Shown here in pieces: positions 1 to 9,246 of a DNA stretch of 64,000 bases; the stretch's first letter is position 1, and each line of letters begins with the position of its first letter. The translations under genes and the position numbers were made by a program. The notes under the pieces were generated by a model. It searched no databases, was not told the DNA's origin, and saw nothing but the letters and a program-made list of their open reading frames with translations. This stretch comes from Streptomyces phaeoluteigriseus (lineage in GTDB: Bacteria > Actinomycetota > Actinomycetes > Streptomycetales > Streptomycetaceae). The DNA is taken from positions 62,001-126,000 of the forward strand of contig NZ_MPOH02000008.1 of NCBI RefSeq assembly GCF_001896135.2, read 5' to 3'.

Positions 1-522
1 CCGCGGCCGCCCGGCTGTCCGGGCGCGGGGTTCCGGCAGGTCGGCCCCCCCGCTGCTGTTGCCGTTCGGGCGGACGGGGACCTGGACGCGCATGACCGAC
101 CTCCCTCGTCGCCGCCGACTGCGGCAGAACCGGGCCCTGTGGCTGCTGGACCGGCTGGAACGGTACCGAGGGCCGATTCGTTGATCGACACGTCGCGGGC
201 AGGGATCACCTGTCCGCGACGGAGGCAGCCGGACCGCCGCCGGCCTGCCTGGTCATGCTGGCGGGCTCGTCGGTCGGGTGGTCGCCGGCTCCTAGGGTGC
301 GGCGCTGGCTGGGGGCGTCCACGGTCCCGTAGCTGGTCCAGGTCGGGGAGGTGGCTGCCGGGCAGTGTGACGAGCAGGTGGGCCTGGGCGGTGCGGATGC
401 CGGGGGCTGACGTCTGGGGGCCTGTGCCCAGTGTGCGACGCACCTGATCATCGTAGGGGCGCCCCTGCCGTGTGCGGGGTGTGCGGGCCGCTCATAGTCT
501 GGGGGTGGCTCGGGGCTACTGC
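1..522. other. Gene-free left edge with decayed coding traces
   Basis: No intact gene is recognised. A 30-codon ORF on the plus strand (92-184, starting MTDLPRRRRLRQNR) and high-GC3 stretches on the minus strand around 250-450 that change frame suggest decayed coding sequence, but no family is recognisable. Confidence 0.3.
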
Positions 523-533
523 GGAGGTTTGCC

Positions 534-1475
534 ATGCCCCGAACGATCTGGTCCGGTGCCATCAGTTTTGGCCTGGTCACGGTGCCGATCAATGTGGTCA
601 GTGCGACGGAGGACCACAGCATCCGTTTCCACCAGTACCACCTCGAGGACGGCGGCCGGATCCGTACGCGGAAGGTGTGCGAGCTGGAGGACCGTGAGGT
701 GGGCCAGGGGGAGATCGGCAAGGGCTACGAGGTGACCAAGACGCAGGTCATCCCGATCAGTGACGAGGAGCTGCGGGATCTGCCGCTGCCGACGGCGAAG
801 TCGATCGAGATCGAGGCGTTCGTACCGCTGGAGTCGGTGGACCCGATCCGGATCGGCGAGGGCTACTACCTCCAGCCCGCGGGTCAGGTGGCAGCCAAGC
901 CCTACAAGCTGCTGCGGCAGGCGCTGGCGAGGTCGGCGAAGGTCGCGGTCGCCAAATACGCCTGGTCGGGGCGTGAGCGGCTGGGGCTGCTGCGGGTGCG
1001 CGACGACGTGATCGTCCTGCACGCGATGCGCTGGCCCGACGAGATCCGCGACCCTGCCGAACTGCTCCCGCCGCCGGTGGAAATCTCCCAGGATGAGATC
1101 GACGGCGCGCTGGCACTGATGGACACCATGACCCGCGACGACCTGGAGGGCGAGGAGTTCCGCGACACCTACACCGATGCCCTGGCGCAGGTGATCGAGG
1201 CCAAGCAGGGCGACAAGCCGCTTCCGGAGGTTCCGCAGGCGGAGGAGCCGGGCAAGGTGCTGGATCTGATGGCGGCGTTGACGGAGTCGGTGAGCCGGGC
1301 GAAGGCCGCCCGCGGCGAGACGGGCGACGCCGACGTCCACGACCTACCGAAGAAGCAGACGGCCGTCAAGAAGACGGCGAAGAAGACCCCGGCCGGCAAG
1401 ACCACGCAGAAGACGACCGCGTCGAAGAAGACGGCGGCGAAGAAGACCGCGGGCCGCAGACCACGCAGCGCCTGA
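534..1475 (+). CDS. ku: Ku protein, non-homologous end joining
   Basis: Bacterial Ku, a homodimeric ring that binds double-strand DNA ends and recruits LigD-type ligase. The 313-residue product opens with MPRTIWSGAISFGLV, the canonical bacterial Ku start, and runs through the Ku core to about residue 255. The C-terminal ~45 residues are a low-complexity Lys/Ala/Thr tail (repeats of KKTA/KKTP), typical of actinobacterial Ku with an extended DNA-binding tail. The start is fixed by GGAGG at 523-527 and the conserved N-terminus. No intact LigD is adjacent; a broken ATP-dependent ligase N-terminus lies at 18.1 kb. Streptomyces usually carry several Ku paralogues, so this may be an accessory copy. 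Confidence 0.95.
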   Translation: MPRTIWSGAISFGLVTVPINVVSATEDHSIRFHQYHLEDGGRIRTRKVCELEDREVGQGEIGKGYEVTKTQVIPISDEELRDLPLPTAKSIEIEAFVPLESVDPIRIGEGYYLQPAGQVAAKPYKLLRQALARSAKVAVAKYAWSGRERLGLLRVRDDVIVLHAMRWPDEIRDPAELLPPPVEISQDEIDGALALMDTMTRDDLEGEEFRDTYTDALAQVIEAKQGDKPLPEVPQAEEPGKVLDLMAALTESVSRAKAARGETGDADVHDLPKKQTAVKKTAKKTPAGKTTQKTTASKKTAAKKTAGRRPRSA

Positions 1476-1527
1476 TGCATCGGACCCGGCCTCGAGAGAA
1501 GAATGTGAAGTGGGCTCCGTCCTGTGT

Positions 1528-1572
1528 CCCCCGAGCCGGTGCGGGAACCCGCGGCCTGCCCCGGCTCGGGGG
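1528..1572 (+). terminator. Large hairpin downstream of ku
   Basis: A perfect 12-bp stem (1528-1539 with 1561-1572) encloses a 21-nt loop that contains a smaller GCGGG/CCCGC hairpin. It lies 52 bp after the ku stop codon and has no U tract, as is usual for Streptomyces terminators. Confidence 0.6.
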
Positions 1573-2341
1573 TGGGAATGTCTGCCGGCGTGGGTGCGTT
1601 GTAGGCGGCGTGGTGGTGAAGGGGACGGTGTCCCCGGGCCTCACCTATTGCCTGCAGGGAAGATCGTTCGGCTGAAGCCCTGCAGAGCGTTCCGCCGCGT
1701 AGGCGACCCCCTTCACGACCACACTTTCGTCGCAGCCCCTGCCCCGGTGCCCCACCACGGCAGGGGCTGCACATGTGTCCGGAAGGTGCGTGACCGCGCT
1801 GCGGCTGGGGGCGCCGTGCCGGTCATGGACGACTGCGCGCACCTTGACCTTGACGAAATCGTTTTCGCGCCCGTGCAGTACGACTAGGAGCGGATCCTCT
1901 GCTGACGCTGGGGGAGGCCCCCGCGCCGCTCAGAGTCCTGCGGACGGCCGTCGCGCAGGGCCTCGAGGTCCAGCGGGAACCGGTCGGCAAACGCGTCACC
2001 GCCCGCCTCGCCCTGCCCGACGACCCCGGCGGATACGTCACCGGACGCCGCCCCCATTAACAGCCGGCGCTCCCGTCGGCCTCACCACCCTTTCCTGGCG
2101 GCCTGCCTGCAGCGGCGCGCTGCCGGCAGGCGAGGGCGGCGGAGGGAAAGGGTCGGGGCGGGGCCTGCCGCACTTTACGATCGGCGCCCCAGCCGAGGTG
2201 GCGTTCGGTTTCGTGCACGACGGTGCGCCAAAGCGGGAGGAGGCAGAGGCAGCGCACAAGACCAGCGACCGGCGCCCCTTCCTCCGTACGTGAAGCACCT
2301 GTGCCCGAAACCGTCAGGATGTGTGTGGATAGGCTTCGGCG
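1573..2341. other. Intergenic region with a second strong hairpin
   Basis: No gene is recognised in this ~770 bp. It holds a perfect 12-bp stem (1732-1743 with 1759-1770) and an 8-bp inverted repeat (1652-1659 with 1678-1685). A short plus-strand reading frame ending at 2059 has coding-like composition but no start and no recognisable family, so it may be a remnant. Confidence 0.4.
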
Positions 2342-2647
2342 GTGACCGCTGATGCCGTGGAGAAGCTGCTCGCTGATGTGTGCGGGACGTTGGCCCGTGC
2401 CGGCTTTGACGTGGCGTCGGCCGGTGATGAGGGCAGCCCCGGCCTGCGGGTGCGGAGGGATACGGACTCGGTGCTGGTGGGATGGGTGCCCGGCAGCGAG
2501 TTAGATCCTGCGGGCCGGGAGGATACCGAGTTCGAGGGCATTCGTGCAGCTCTGCGGTCGGCGCTGCTGGCGATCCTCACGCAAGCCGGTCATCCCGTGC
2601 AGGTGGACCACGCGAGCGGTGAGGTGCGGGTCAGGCTGCTTGCATGA
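2342..2647 (+). CDS. Small hypothetical protein
   Basis: A 101-residue acidic protein with a GTG start. No family is recognised. The composition is soluble alpha/beta-like, with a helix-rich first third, a central VLVGWVPG stretch and an Arg/Leu-rich end (VRVRLLA). Codon usage is typical of the host. No membrane segment or signal peptide is visible. It stands alone, with about 180 bp to the next gene on the same strand. Confidence 0.6.
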   Translation: MTADAVEKLLADVCGTLARAGFDVASAGDEGSPGLRVRRDTDSVLVGWVPGSELDPAGREDTEFEGIRAALRSALLAILTQAGHPVQVDHASGEVRVRLLA

Positions 2648-2824
2648 CCCTGGGCCGCGGGATCGACCCGCGTTGCCCTCAGAGCGTGGGGCAGTTCGAA
2701 CGCCGGCGGGCGGGGCGATGTAGGACCCGAGTCCCGGAGCCCCGCGCCGCTTCGACGGGTCCGGCACCCTCCTGAGCGGGCAGCCGACTCGCCGCACGGC
2801 CCTGCCGGGAGCACGCTGGGAGGC

Positions 2825-3049
2825 GTGACCAGCGCGCCGATCGTCGTACACCAACCCTCCCGAACCGGTGGCCGGGGTGTCACCGTGCACTCGCACGGCC
2901 GGGACGAGATCCTCGGCACCGCTTACAGCGACCACGACTTGGTGGTGTCCTTTCAAGCGGCGGGCGTCGACGAACCCGAGGCAGTGTTGGACGATCCGCG
3001 GTGGATGGAATGGCGCGGAGGCCGCCCACACGAGTGGAGAACGGCCTGA
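2825..3049 (+). CDS. Small conserved Streptomyces hypothetical protein
   Basis: A 74-residue protein from a GTG start, beginning MTSAPIVVHQPS and ending in a WRGG...HEW motif. The pattern (VVH..S.TGGR.V, ILG.AYSDHDL, a DDP..MEWRGG tail) resembles a short family of unknown function common in Streptomyces. A GGGAGG sequence sits almost directly against the GTG, closer than an ordinary ribosome site, so the true start may be slightly downstream or the mRNA may be leaderless. The next gene, the sigma factor, is convergent. Confidence 0.65.
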   Translation: MTSAPIVVHQPSRTGGRGVTVHSHGRDEILGTAYSDHDLVVSFQAAGVDEPEAVLDDPRWMEWRGGRPHEWRTA

Positions 3050-3139
3050 GCGGGGCCGCTCCAAACCGACCGCGCACAGTGTGGTGGCATGGTGTACGGG
3101 TTCACCGCGGCCGCGAGGTGCCGTTGCGAGGTTGCGGTG

Positions 3140-3988
3140 TCAGTGGGTGGTGAGCATGCCCTCGCGCAGTTGGGCCAGCGTGCGGGAGAGCAGTCGGGAG
3201 ACGTGCATCTGGGAGACGCCGAGCCGTTCGCCGATCTGGGCCTGGGTCAGTTCTTCCACGAACCGCCAGTGCAGGATCTTGCGCGAGCGCTCGTCGAGGT
3301 CGGCGATCATGGGGGCGAGGGCGTGGAAGTCCTCGACCAGTTCCAGCGCGCTGTCGTCGTTGCCGATGAAGTCGGCCAGGGCGCTCTCGCCGTCCTCGCT
3401 GTTGCCGATGGCGGCGTCGAGGGAGGAGGAGCGGTAGCCGTTGGAGGCCAGACGCGCCTCGATGACCTCCTTCTCCTCGAGGTTCATCAGCTGGGCCAGC
3501 TCCGCGACGGTCGGTGTGCGTCCCAGGCGGCTGCTCAGTTCCTCGGTGGCGCGGGCCAGCTGGACGCGGGCCTCCTGCAGACGGCGCGGAACGTGCACGG
3601 CCCAGGTGGTGTCACGGAAGAACCGCTTGATCTCTCCCACGATGTAGGGGATGGAGAACGAGGTGAACTCCACCTCGCGGGAGAGCTCGAACCGGTCGAT
3701 GGCCTTGATCAGGCCGATCACGCCGACCTGGACGATGTCCTCCATCTCCTCCTGGTCGCGGCTGCGGAAACGGGAGGCGGCGTAGCGGACCAGGGAGATG
3801 TTCATCTCGATCAGCGTGTTGCGGGCGTACTGGTACTCCGGCGTGCCCTCTTCCAGCCGGTCCAGCTGCTGGAAGAACAGGCGGGTGAGCTCACGGGCGT
3901 CCTTCGGAGCGACCCTCGAGGGGTCGGCCACCTCCGGCAGCTCAGCACACTTCGCATCCGCCGTCGTGACTGCCGTATCCGTAACCAT
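3140..3988 (-). CDS. SigB/SigF/SigG-type RNA polymerase sigma factor
   Basis: A stress/development-type group 3 sigma factor of about 282 residues. Region 2 is seen in the stretch NTLIEMNISLVRYAASRF followed by EDIVQVGVIGLIKAIDRF. Region 3 (GRTPTVAELAQLMNLEEKEV) and a C-terminal region 4 helix-turn-helix (LTQAQIGERLGVSQMHVSRL) follow, with conserved spacing. The ATG at 3988 (protein starting MVTDTAVTTAD) is chosen over an upstream in-frame ATG because a GGGGAGGG ribosome site precedes it. The gene is divergent from a GAF/PP2C phosphatase and STAS protein, which fits control by partner switching, although no RsbW-type anti-sigma kinase gene is in the window. Confidence 0.95.
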   Translation of the reverse strand: MVTDTAVTTADAKCAELPEVADPSRVAPKDARELTRLFFQQLDRLEEGTPEYQYARNTLIEMNISLVRYAASRFRSRDQEEMEDIVQVGVIGLIKAIDRFELSREVEFTSFSIPYIVGEIKRFFRDTTWAVHVPRRLQEARVQLARATEELSSRLGRTPTVAELAQLMNLEEKEVIEARLASNGYRSSSLDAAIGNSEDGESALADFIGNDDSALELVEDFHALAPMIADLDERSRKILHWRFVEELTQAQIGERLGVSQMHVSRLLSRTLAQLREGMLTTH

Positions 3989-4518
3989 GTGTCCCTCCCC
4001 TTGTCGGCCATGCCGACACCGGCCCACCTCGGCTTGCCCTGCCGCGTCTACCCCTTCCCCCCACCTTCATGCCTACCTTTCCCGCGACATCGTTCAACCC
4101 CGCGCCGCGAGGTGCCGAAGCGGACCTCGACCGACTGCGGAGCGGGATCCCACCGAGCCGCGCCATCCAATCGAACTCAACCCTGCGCACACAGAGTCGC
4201 CCGGAGTCCTGCTCCGGTCCGAGAGGGGTGCCGCCCCGCGACCAGGTCCGCCAGGTCCTCGCGACGGCAGACATGGTCGACTGGTCGGCGGCGACGTCCC
4301 GTCGGAGTTCGTGCTCAGGCCGGTGAGCAGCTTGTGTACCGGCCACGAAGGCCGTCACGTTCGCCTTTTCGCCGATCACTGCGCCCGGTTGCGGTCGGTG
4401 CCTGGGCGGCCGTTCCACATGCCGGTGCGCACTACGAAGCTCGCCGTCGGACCGGGTGCCCCGGCCGCGTTCGGTAGGGTTCGGCGTGCTGGCTGTCTGG
4501 TCGGTGCCTTCCTGGGGG
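3989..4518. other. Divergent intergenic region, sigma factor / phosphatase
   Basis: About 530 bp without a recognisable gene between two divergent regulators, so promoters for both must lie here. No clear SigB-type GTTT/GGGTAT pair was found by eye. Confidence 0.4.
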
Positions 4519-6006
4519 ATGAGCGAGACGAGGAACATGCCGGAACAAGCGATCCTGCCTGCGATAGCACCGAGCGAGCCTTCGGCCGTGTCGGTCGAGG
4601 CGGCGCGGATGGCGGCGGTACGCCGTTACGACATTCTCGATACCCCTCCGGACGGGGCCTACGACCGAGTCGCGGCGCTGGCGGCGCGTCTCTTCGAGGT
4701 GCCGGTGGCGACGGTGACGATCGTGGATGAGGACCGGATCTGGTTCAAGGCCGCGCACGGGCTGGAGGGTGTCAGCGAGATCGGCCGGGATCCGGGGCTG
4801 TGCGCCTCGGCGGTCCTAACGGATGACACCACTGTCATCCCCGACACCCTGCTGGACCCGGTCGCCTGTTCCAACCCGCTGGTCGCCGGCCCGATGGGGG
4901 TGCGGTTCTACGCCGCCGCTCCGATCATCACCGCCGACGGGTACCGGCTGGGCACGGTCAACGTCCTCGACACCCGCCCCCGCGAGATCAGCGAGGCGGA
5001 TTCGGCCACGCTCGCGGACCTGGCGGCGGTGGTGCGTGACCAGATGGAGCTGCGGCTGTCGGCGTTGCGCGTGGTGCGCGCCGAGCAGGAGCGCCGCAAG
5101 GTCGAGCAGGAGAGGCGCCAGGCGGAGGAAGAGGCCCGGCAGCGCGCGGAGCGGGACAAGGCGGCCATCGCCGCGTTCGCCTCGACCCTGCAGCGCACCC
5201 TGGTGCCTCCCGTCCTGCCCGCGGTACCGGGCCTGGAGCTGGCCTGCCACTACAAGACCGCCTCTCCGCAGGAAGTGGGCGGCGACTTCTACGACGTCTT
5301 CCCCGTCGGCGGGGACCGGTGGGCGTTCTTCCTGGGCGATGTGTGCGGCAAGGGCGCCGAAGCCGCCTCGGTCACCTCACTGACCCGCTACACGCTGCGG
5401 GCCGCAGCCCTCGTCGACGCGGACCCGACGGCCGCGCTGAATGCCCTGAACACGGCGCTGCTGCTGGACGCGGCGGTGGGCACGCGCTTCTGCACCGCCA
5501 TCTTCGGCGTGCTCGATCCCGTCCGGGACGGCGGTTTCACGGTCACGCTGGCCACCGGCGGCCATCCGCCCGCCTACCACCTGTGCCCCACCGAGGAAGG
5601 CGGTGTACGGGTGGAGGCGGCCCGCGCCAAGGGCGGCATGCTGGTCGGCGCGTTCGCAGAGGCCGCCTTCGCCTCACGCACCCTGCACCTGGCACCCGGC
5701 CAGGGCCTGCTGCTGTACACCGACGGGCTGACCGAGGCCCGCACCGCCGATGGCCACATGCTCGACGACACGGGCCTGATGGATTTCCTGGCCCACCGGC
5801 CGGCGCCGGTCAGTGCCGGCTCCCTGATCGACGGCACCGTCGCGCTCCTGGACACTCTCCCCGACACCGAACGCGACGACGTGGCGCTGCTGGCCCTGTC
5901 TGTCCCCACCGCGGATGCCGCTCCGGCCGGCATCACCACCACCGTCCACAGCGCCGCCGCCCCGACCGCCGACGTCTCCGTCGCGCAGGAGAACCGACGC
6001 CCATGA
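4519..6006 (+). CDS. GAF domain - SpoIIE/RsbU-type PP2C phosphatase
   Basis: A regulatory serine phosphatase of about 495 residues. A GAF domain spans roughly residues 25-175 (YDILDTPPDGAYDR start; core VTIVDEDRIWFKA). A charged coiled coil follows (about 190-235, rich in EQERRKVEQERR), and then a SpoIIE/PP2C domain from about 255 to 470. Its metal-binding acidic motifs are visible as GGDFYDVF, FLGDVCGKG and YTDGLTEA. Proteins of this type dephosphorylate STAS anti-sigma antagonists, and the next gene, overlapping by ATGA, is exactly such a STAS protein. The ATG at 4519 follows TGGGGG; a second ATG at 4537 preceded by GAGG is also possible. Confidence 0.92.
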   Translation: MSETRNMPEQAILPAIAPSEPSAVSVEAARMAAVRRYDILDTPPDGAYDRVAALAARLFEVPVATVTIVDEDRIWFKAAHGLEGVSEIGRDPGLCASAVLTDDTTVIPDTLLDPVACSNPLVAGPMGVRFYAAAPIITADGYRLGTVNVLDTRPREISEADSATLADLAAVVRDQMELRLSALRVVRAEQERRKVEQERRQAEEEARQRAERDKAAIAAFASTLQRTLVPPVLPAVPGLELACHYKTASPQEVGGDFYDVFPVGGDRWAFFLGDVCGKGAEAASVTSLTRYTLRAAALVDADPTAALNALNTALLLDAAVGTRFCTAIFGVLDPVRDGGFTVTLATGGHPPAYHLCPTEEGGVRVEAARAKGGMLVGAFAEAAFASRTLHLAPGQGLLLYTDGLTEARTADGHMLDDTGLMDFLAHRPAPVSAGSLIDGTVALLDTLPDTERDDVALLALSVPTADAAPAGITTTVHSAAAPTADVSVAQENRRP

Positions 6007-6371
6007 CCGACGCATTCCACATCGATGTCCCGCACACCGACGGAACCCTGGCCGTGATCGCACTGTCCGGCGATTTCGACATCGCCGCCGCACCCGCCGT
6101 GCGGGGCCGCGCCCTGGAACTCATCTCCGGCGGACACCCCGACCTGGTCGCCGACCTGGCAGGCGTCACCTTCTGCGACTCCTCAGGGCTGGGCGCCCTC
6201 GTCGGCATCTGGCGCTGCGCCAAGGACGCCGACGGCTCGCTGACCCTGGCGGCCATCCCCGACCGGCTGGGCCGCCTGCTCAGCGTCACCGGGATGGACA
6301 CCCTCCTGCCCGCCTACCCCAGCGCCCAGGCCGCGCTCGCCGCACGCCCAAGCAACCGCACCACCGCCTGA
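6003..6371 (+). CDS. STAS-domain anti-sigma factor antagonist
   Basis: A 122-residue single STAS domain (anti-anti-sigma, RsbV/SpoIIAA type). The phosphorylation-site loop is present as FCDSSGLGAL, with the acceptor serine after Asp. Its start overlaps the stop of the phosphatase by 4 nt (ATGA), so the two are translationally coupled. The expected logic is that the phosphatase dephosphorylates this protein, which then sequesters an anti-sigma kinase and frees a SigB/F-type sigma factor. The divergent sigma gene at 3140 is the obvious candidate, but the kinase is not in the window. Confidence 0.92.
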   Translation: MTDAFHIDVPHTDGTLAVIALSGDFDIAAAPAVRGRALELISGGHPDLVADLAGVTFCDSSGLGALVGIWRCAKDADGSLTLAAIPDRLGRLLSVTGMDTLLPAYPSAQAALAARPSNRTTA

Positions 6372-6512
6372 AACCCCTCGCTCGCCAGGGCGGCGCCAAC
6401 AGCTGGCTAGCACTGCACATGCCCGGCCTTTCCTCCCGCAGGGCACGGGGGGCTCTACTCACGAGAATGGGTTCTGGCTCACTTTCCGTGGAGCATGCAC
6501 GCTGAGTGACGG

Positions 6513-7256
6513 TTGTCGAGCGAGCGAGCCCTGGGGAAGTTGCCCGGAATTGAGCCGGCAAAGAGGCCAGGGATCGAGGTGGTCTGCCGAGATCGCGCAC
6601 CGTTCTTTCCCGAAGGCGCCACCGTCGGGGCACCCCAGGCGGTGCAGGTGGCGGACAGGTGGCATCTCTGGCACAACCCCACACAGCCGCCCGACGACGA
6701 ACACCGCTGGAACACCGCACGCCGGCTCCTGCACGACGACACCCTCAAGCCCGAAGACCGCCTCGCCGGACTGCCTCTCCTCCTTTACGCCCAAGGGCCG
6801 TCAGCGATCGACCGGTTGACCACCGAAGACGTCGAGGCCGGCGCCCAGGAAGTACGTCTCCACCTCGGCGACGCCCCCGTCCAGTTGCCTGAGCCCGTCG
6901 CCCACCTCGCCCGCACCGTCGTGGCGAACCGCAAGGGCCACGCGATCATCGGCGCCTTGACACCGTCTCGATGGCTCTTCCCCGGCGGACAGCCTGGACG
7001 GCCGATCACCACACAACTGACGCAGCGGCTGAACCAGCTCGGGATCCGACCCAACCAGGCCCGCAGCACCGCATTCTTCCAGCTCGCCACCGAGATCCCC
7101 GCCGCGATCCTCGCCCGCACCCTGGGCATCCACACCGATGTCGCTGTCGCCTGGCAGCGACTCTCCGCCGGTGACTGGGCCGACTACGCCGCCGAGATCG
7201 GCCGGCGAGCCACCCGATCGCTCCAGCAAGGAAAAGACGTACGTGAGCTCCGGTGA
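6513..7256 (+). pseudogene. Chimeric remnant: ISL3-type transposase joined to integrase C-terminus
   Basis: The 247-codon open frame is a fusion of two unrelated pieces. Roughly the first 54 codons match the catalytic-core segment of ISL3-family transposases ([14 protein letters not shown]...[17 protein letters not shown]). From about codon 66 on the sequence matches the C-terminal half of a Streptomyces tyrosine-recombinase-like integrase ([51 protein letters not shown]). Neither half can be functional: the transposase lacks its N-terminus and C-terminus, and the integrase lacks its N-terminal zinc ribbon and SAM-like domain. It ends tail to tail against the next gene. Family assignment is from motif recall and is an inference. 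Confidence 0.7.
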
Positions 7257-8230
7257 TCAGTGCGGCGCGACCGGCGGACTGCCCAGTTCGTTGATGAGGC
7301 GCCGGTATGTTTCGAAGGCCGACTTGGGGGTGTAGTCGTCGCGCAGCAGGCCGAAGCGGTGGAAGAGCCCCTCGGCGGTGCTGTCGGCGTCTCGCAGGGC
7401 AAAGAACGAGTATCCGTCGATGTTCAAGTCGGCGGCGAGGGCGGCCACGGTCCGCACCACGGTTTCGAGGACCGCGGCCTGCTGCTGCTCGCTGCGGCCC
7501 GGGCCGGTGGGCCAGCCGTTCTCGCAGATGCGGATCGCGACGCTGCCGGGGATGCCGGCCCTCTGCAGGTCGGTGCGCCGGAACGCGGTGAGGACTGCAG
7601 TGACCGCTTCCGCCAACTGCTCAGCGGCGATGGGACGGAACACGTCCGGGAAGAAGTCCAGGCCGACGTAGTCCAGGCTCTGCCGGAAGCGGTCGTCGGC
7701 CAGGGCGCGAGCTCGGACCAGAAGGTGTCGGCCGGGTTGAAGGTCGGCACGGCGTTGAAACCGACCGCCACACTGCGGCCCAGGGCCCGCGCCTCCTGCT
7801 TGGCCGCGACAACCCCCTCAACGAGCGCATTCAGAACGTTGGGAATGCTGCCGTCGACCACGGGCAGGTCGGCGTTGGGCTCTTCGCAGATCTGGACGGA
7901 TGCCAGGTTCGGCCCACCAGTGCGGATGGCCTCGCGGACGAACTCCCGCCACCCGTCCAACTCGCCGGACGGCTCACGGAACTGCAGCACGAGGTCCAGC
8001 TTGCGGCCTCGTTGGAGATACGTCGCGGGATCGGCGGGCGTGGGCGGTTCCAGTGGCGTCACGGTCGTGGCGAACGAGTGGTAGGCGCGCACCGACAGGC
8101 TGGCCGTGTCGCCTTGGAGCGTGTCAAGCGCCTCGGTGATGCGGTCCGGCACATCCGGGCGGACCGGGTGGAGGATGCCCTGGTCGTCGCCAAGGATCCC
8201 GCCGGGATAGATACCGAAGTGCAAAGTCAT
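7257..8230 (-). pseudogene. Frameshifted TIM-barrel-like hydrolase (unassigned)
   Basis: Two minus-strand frames join into one protein of about 320 residues. The N-terminal part (MTLHFGIYPGGILGDDQG to TFWSELA) is in one frame and the C-terminal part (ADDRFRQSLDYVGLDFFPD to the end) in another, with the break near 7705-7712. Features such as QICEEPNAD, DYVGLDFFPD, RICENGWPTG and IDGYSFFALRD look like a (beta/alpha)8 glycoside-hydrolase-type barrel with possible catalytic Glu residues in ICEEPN and CENGW. No exact family is recognised. It is divergent from the TetR gene and its start codon (8230) lies next to a palindrome that may be the TetR operator. Confidence 0.65.
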
Positions 8231-8270
8231 GCTTACCCCGCCCAGCAATCTTGGTGTGACTGCAAATTTG

Positions 8271-8281
8271 TAGTGACACTA
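8271..8281. promoter_or_regulatory. Perfect palindrome between divergent genes, likely TetR operator
   Basis: TAGTG-A-CACTA is a perfect 5-1-5 inverted repeat in the 61-bp gap between the hydrolase-like gene and the tetR gene, 10 bp before the tetR start. Its position would allow one repressor to control both genes. Confidence 0.5.
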
Positions 8282-8291
8282 TCATCTGGGC

Positions 8292-8963
8292 ATGGGCCTT
8301 CGAGAGACCAAGAAGCAGCAGACCCGCACGGCGATCGCCGACGCCGCCCTGCCCCTCTTCCTGGAGCACGGCTTCGACCAGGTCACGGTCGCTGAGGTGG
8401 CTCGACACGCAGGTGTCTCCACCAACACCGTGTTCAACTACTTCCCCACCAAAGAAGACCTCTTCTTCGATCGCCACGCAGAAGTAGAGGGCCATCTCGC
8501 CACACTGGTACGCGACCGTGCACCCAGCGCCTGCCCAGTGGTGACCATCCGCGACGACCTGCTGACCGCTCTGCGGCACGAAGACCCCGCACTCGGTCTC
8601 CATGCCGACACACCCCGGTTCTGGCAGGTCATCCACGACAGCGCCGCACTGCGCGCACGCGAACGGGAGATCAGCGAACGCGCCGAGGCCGCGCTGGCGA
8701 CCGCCCTGGCCGAACACCCGCCGAACATCTCCACCGGATGGAACCAGAACAACCACTCGATGTTCAGGCTCCTCGCAGGGGCCATCGCCGGCACCCACCG
8801 GGCCGCCTTGCGCGAACTGCAGCAATGCATCTTGTCCGGCGAGCAACCCACCAACGCCCGCGACAGCGTCGCCACAGCGGCAGTCCAGGCACTCAACCTG
8901 CTCTGCTCCGGACTCCACCCCGACGCCGACCAGGCATCGCAGGAGCTACGGCTCCCTCAGTAA
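8292..8963 (+). CDS. TetR/AcrR family transcriptional regulator
   Basis: A 223-residue TetR-family repressor. The N-terminal helix-turn-helix is intact: [20 protein letters not shown], then [21 protein letters not shown] and PTKEDLF. The remainder is an all-helical ligand-binding domain with no recognisable ligand signature. It is divergent from the frameshifted hydrolase-like gene with 61 bp between, including a perfect palindrome. The last 18 bp overlap an IS5-type transposase remnant on the other strand, so the insertion may have altered the native C-terminus. Confidence 0.92.
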   Translation: MGLRETKKQQTRTAIADAALPLFLEHGFDQVTVAEVARHAGVSTNTVFNYFPTKEDLFFDRHAEVEGHLATLVRDRAPSACPVVTIRDDLLTALRHEDPALGLHADTPRFWQVIHDSAALRAREREISERAEAALATALAEHPPNISTGWNQNNHSMFRLLAGAIAGTHRAALRELQQCILSGEQPTNARDSVATAAVQALNLLCSGLHPDADQASQELRLPQ

Positions 8964-9155
8964 CCCCGCAGCAGCCGAGGCATTCGGGCAGTTCCAATAT
9001 CCGACGTCACCATAAAGGTCCTGACAAAGGCGTTGAACGTGGCGGTAGGTGATCATGCAGACGGCGAGTCCGAGGAAGGCTTCGTGGATGTCGTCGCGGC
9101 GTTCCCAACGGATGCGCAGGCGGCGGAAGCCATGCGGCCAGGAGAACCGGCGAGT
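8946..9155 (-). pseudogene. IS5-family transposase C-terminal remnant
   Basis: Reading the minus strand, a frame without a start runs GTRRFSWPHGFRRLRIRWE, RRDDIHEAFLGLAVCMITY, then DLYGDVGYWNCPN, and stops at 8946. This is the typical C-terminal end of an IS5-type DDE transposase. The upstream catalytic part is missing, so it is inactive. Too short for a full element, and no terminal inverted repeats were identified. Confidence 0.65.
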
Positions 9156-9184
9156 GCCGACCGCCGCGGGTCGCGGCGGTCGGC
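9156..9184 (-). terminator. 13-bp perfect hairpin
   Basis: A perfect 13-bp stem (9156-9168 with 9172-9184) with a 3-nt GGT loop lies about 60 bp downstream of the lipase stop codon. It could terminate the lipase transcript, or be part of the IS remnant it adjoins. Confidence 0.5.
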
Positions 9185-9246
9185 CAGGTTTTCGGCCGCA
9201 TTTTCGTGCAGATGCCGTGGCTCTGGCGTCGGGTTCGGCCTGCTGG

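Noticed and set aside
3089..4477. A 462-codon plus-strand frame over the sigma factor
   Set aside because: Antisense shadow of a clear sigma factor.
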